Below, one piece after another: positions 5,658 to 6,155 of a DNA stretch of 6,155 nt. The position numbers and the translations under genes were made by a program. Source of the stretch: Moraxellaceae bacterium UBA2031 (GTDB lineage Bacteria; Pseudomonadota; Gammaproteobacteria; Pseudomonadales; Moraxellaceae); contig DDBN01000119.1 in NCBI GenBank assembly GCA_002333145.1, positions 15,508 through 21,662 on the forward strand. Reading direction: 5' to 3'. A model generated the notes under the pieces. It did not search any database. It was not told the origin of the DNA and saw only the letters and a program-made list of their open reading frames with translations. How positions within the stretch are numbered: the first letter of the stretch is position 1; every line of letters begins with the position of its first letter.

Positions 5658-6155
5658 TTAGTTGTCCGAAACAACAAAGTCTATCGGCATGGAAAAGCCC
5701 AGCGAGACATCGGAGGCATCCTCAGTCAAACCAAAGCCCATACTCAGATTAACAATACGCTTGGGGTTGGTACGCAAACCCAGTGAGAAGTTCATGGATG
5801 CACTGACTTGGTCAGGCGTTGAATACGGGTTGCCTGAGTTATAGCCATACTTGGTAGAGAAGCCATAGGACTGTTGGAATGATGAAGTGATGGACACATC
5901 ATAATTCAGTGAGTACGCCAGACCCATGGAGAAGCCCACGGAATCGCCTGGCTCTACGCTGGTCATGATTCGGGAACCTTGGGGCTGGTTCAAGTCGCTG
6001 ATTTTTGAACTCATTGAGTAACTGGCCGAGGCAAAGAGCACAACAGGGTCGGCTACTTTGCTGATACTGCCGCCACCAGAGAGGCTGTAATAGCCCTTGC
6101 CGGTAGACAGGTCAGTTGCTCGGTTAATTTCGTAAGGGCTGTCACCGGTTGCTGT
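5658..6155 (-). CDS. FapF/FilC-like outer-membrane beta-barrel, C-terminal part (5'-truncated by window edge)
   Basis: The frame is open from the window edge to TAA at 5660-5658, giving 165 C-terminal residues. An apparent GTG start at 6041 is an internal Val: the family pattern continues upstream of it. The sequence alternates polar and hydrophobic residues with Gly/Ser-rich turns, as in transmembrane beta-strands. Recognisable blocks in in-window numbering are LSTGKGYYSLSGG (16-28), ADPVVLFASASYS (35-47), EPGDSVGFSMGLAYSLN (68-84), LGLRTNPKRIVNLSMGFGLTEDASDVSLGFSMPI (split over about 125-158) and a short VVSDN tail. From memory these blocks typify the barrel end of FapF-like and 'transporter' proteins found beside C39 peptidases in gammaproteobacteria; FapF exports amyloid subunits across the outer membrane. 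It is followed after 27 bases by the FadL-like ATG (15 by the TTG). Position and type make it the FilC counterpart, but the N-terminal part needed to confirm that is outside the window. Confidence 0.68.
   Translation of the reverse strand, partial: TATGDSPYEINRATDLSTGKGYYSLSGGGSISKVADPVVLFASASYSMSSKISDLNQPQGSRIMTSVEPGDSVGFSMGLAYSLNYDVSITSSFQQSYGFSTKYGYNSGNPYSTPDQVSASMNFSLGLRTNPKRIVNLSMGFGLTEDASDVSLGFSMPIDFVVSDN

Noticed and set aside
5658..6041. Complete small gene starting at the GTG at 6041
   Set aside because: The frame stays open to the window edge and the upstream residues (LSTGKGYYSLSGG, ADPV) continue the barrel family pattern, so this is the end of a larger gene.
1..6155. CRISPR arrays, tRNA or rRNA genes, insertion sequences, attachment sites, riboswitches
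   Set aside because: I saw no regularly spaced repeats, transposase motifs, cloverleaf-like segments or long leader regions; genes fill nearly the whole window and promoters of both operons lie outside it.

Overview
The window reads as chromosome of a gammaproteobacterium, most likely Moraxellaceae or a close relative. The evidence is the gene content: a sulfite reductase of the Pseudomonas/Acinetobacter type with a DUF934 partner gene, next to an envelope cluster that resembles the fil ('putative pilus system') genes annotated in Acinetobacter. Base composition looks moderate (I judge slightly under 50% G+C; not counted), which fits better than a high-GC pseudomonad. This placement is inference from recalled protein similarity, not from a search.

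Layout. Bases 1-1162 (plus strand) hold the end of an assimilatory sulfite/nitrite reductase hemoprotein gene and, overlapping its last 17 bases, a complete DUF934 gene with its own strong ribosome binding site. Bases 1174-1201 form a symmetrical A-tract/hairpin/T-tract terminator that serves this operon and also the opposing one. Bases 1217-6155 (minus strand) are a tightly packed operon transcribed right to left: the C-terminal part of an outer-membrane beta-barrel of FapF/FilC type (cut by the window edge), a complete FadL/OmpP1-type barrel (FilD-like), a signal-peptide-bearing periplasmic protein with a Pro/Ala-rich linker (FilE-like) and a large Cys-rich lipoprotein (FilF-like). The last three are joined by a 1-base overlap (TAATG) and a 2-base gap, so translation is probably coupled.

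How they work together. The plus-strand pair belongs to sulfur assimilation (sulfite to sulfide, siroheme plus 4Fe-4S chemistry). All four minus-strand products carry, or are expected to carry, export signals, and together they supply two outer-membrane barrels, a linker-containing periplasmic protein and a lipid-anchored protein. None looks like a chaperone, an usher, a type IV pilus ATPase or a pilin. The 'pilus' label of the fil family is therefore weakly grounded. The FapF-like barrel suggests instead an amyloid-like or other extracellular-protein export system, whose substrate and processing peptidase would lie upstream, beyond base 6155. There are no tRNA or rRNA genes, CRISPR arrays or insertion sequences, and no stretch over 300 bases lacks a gene.
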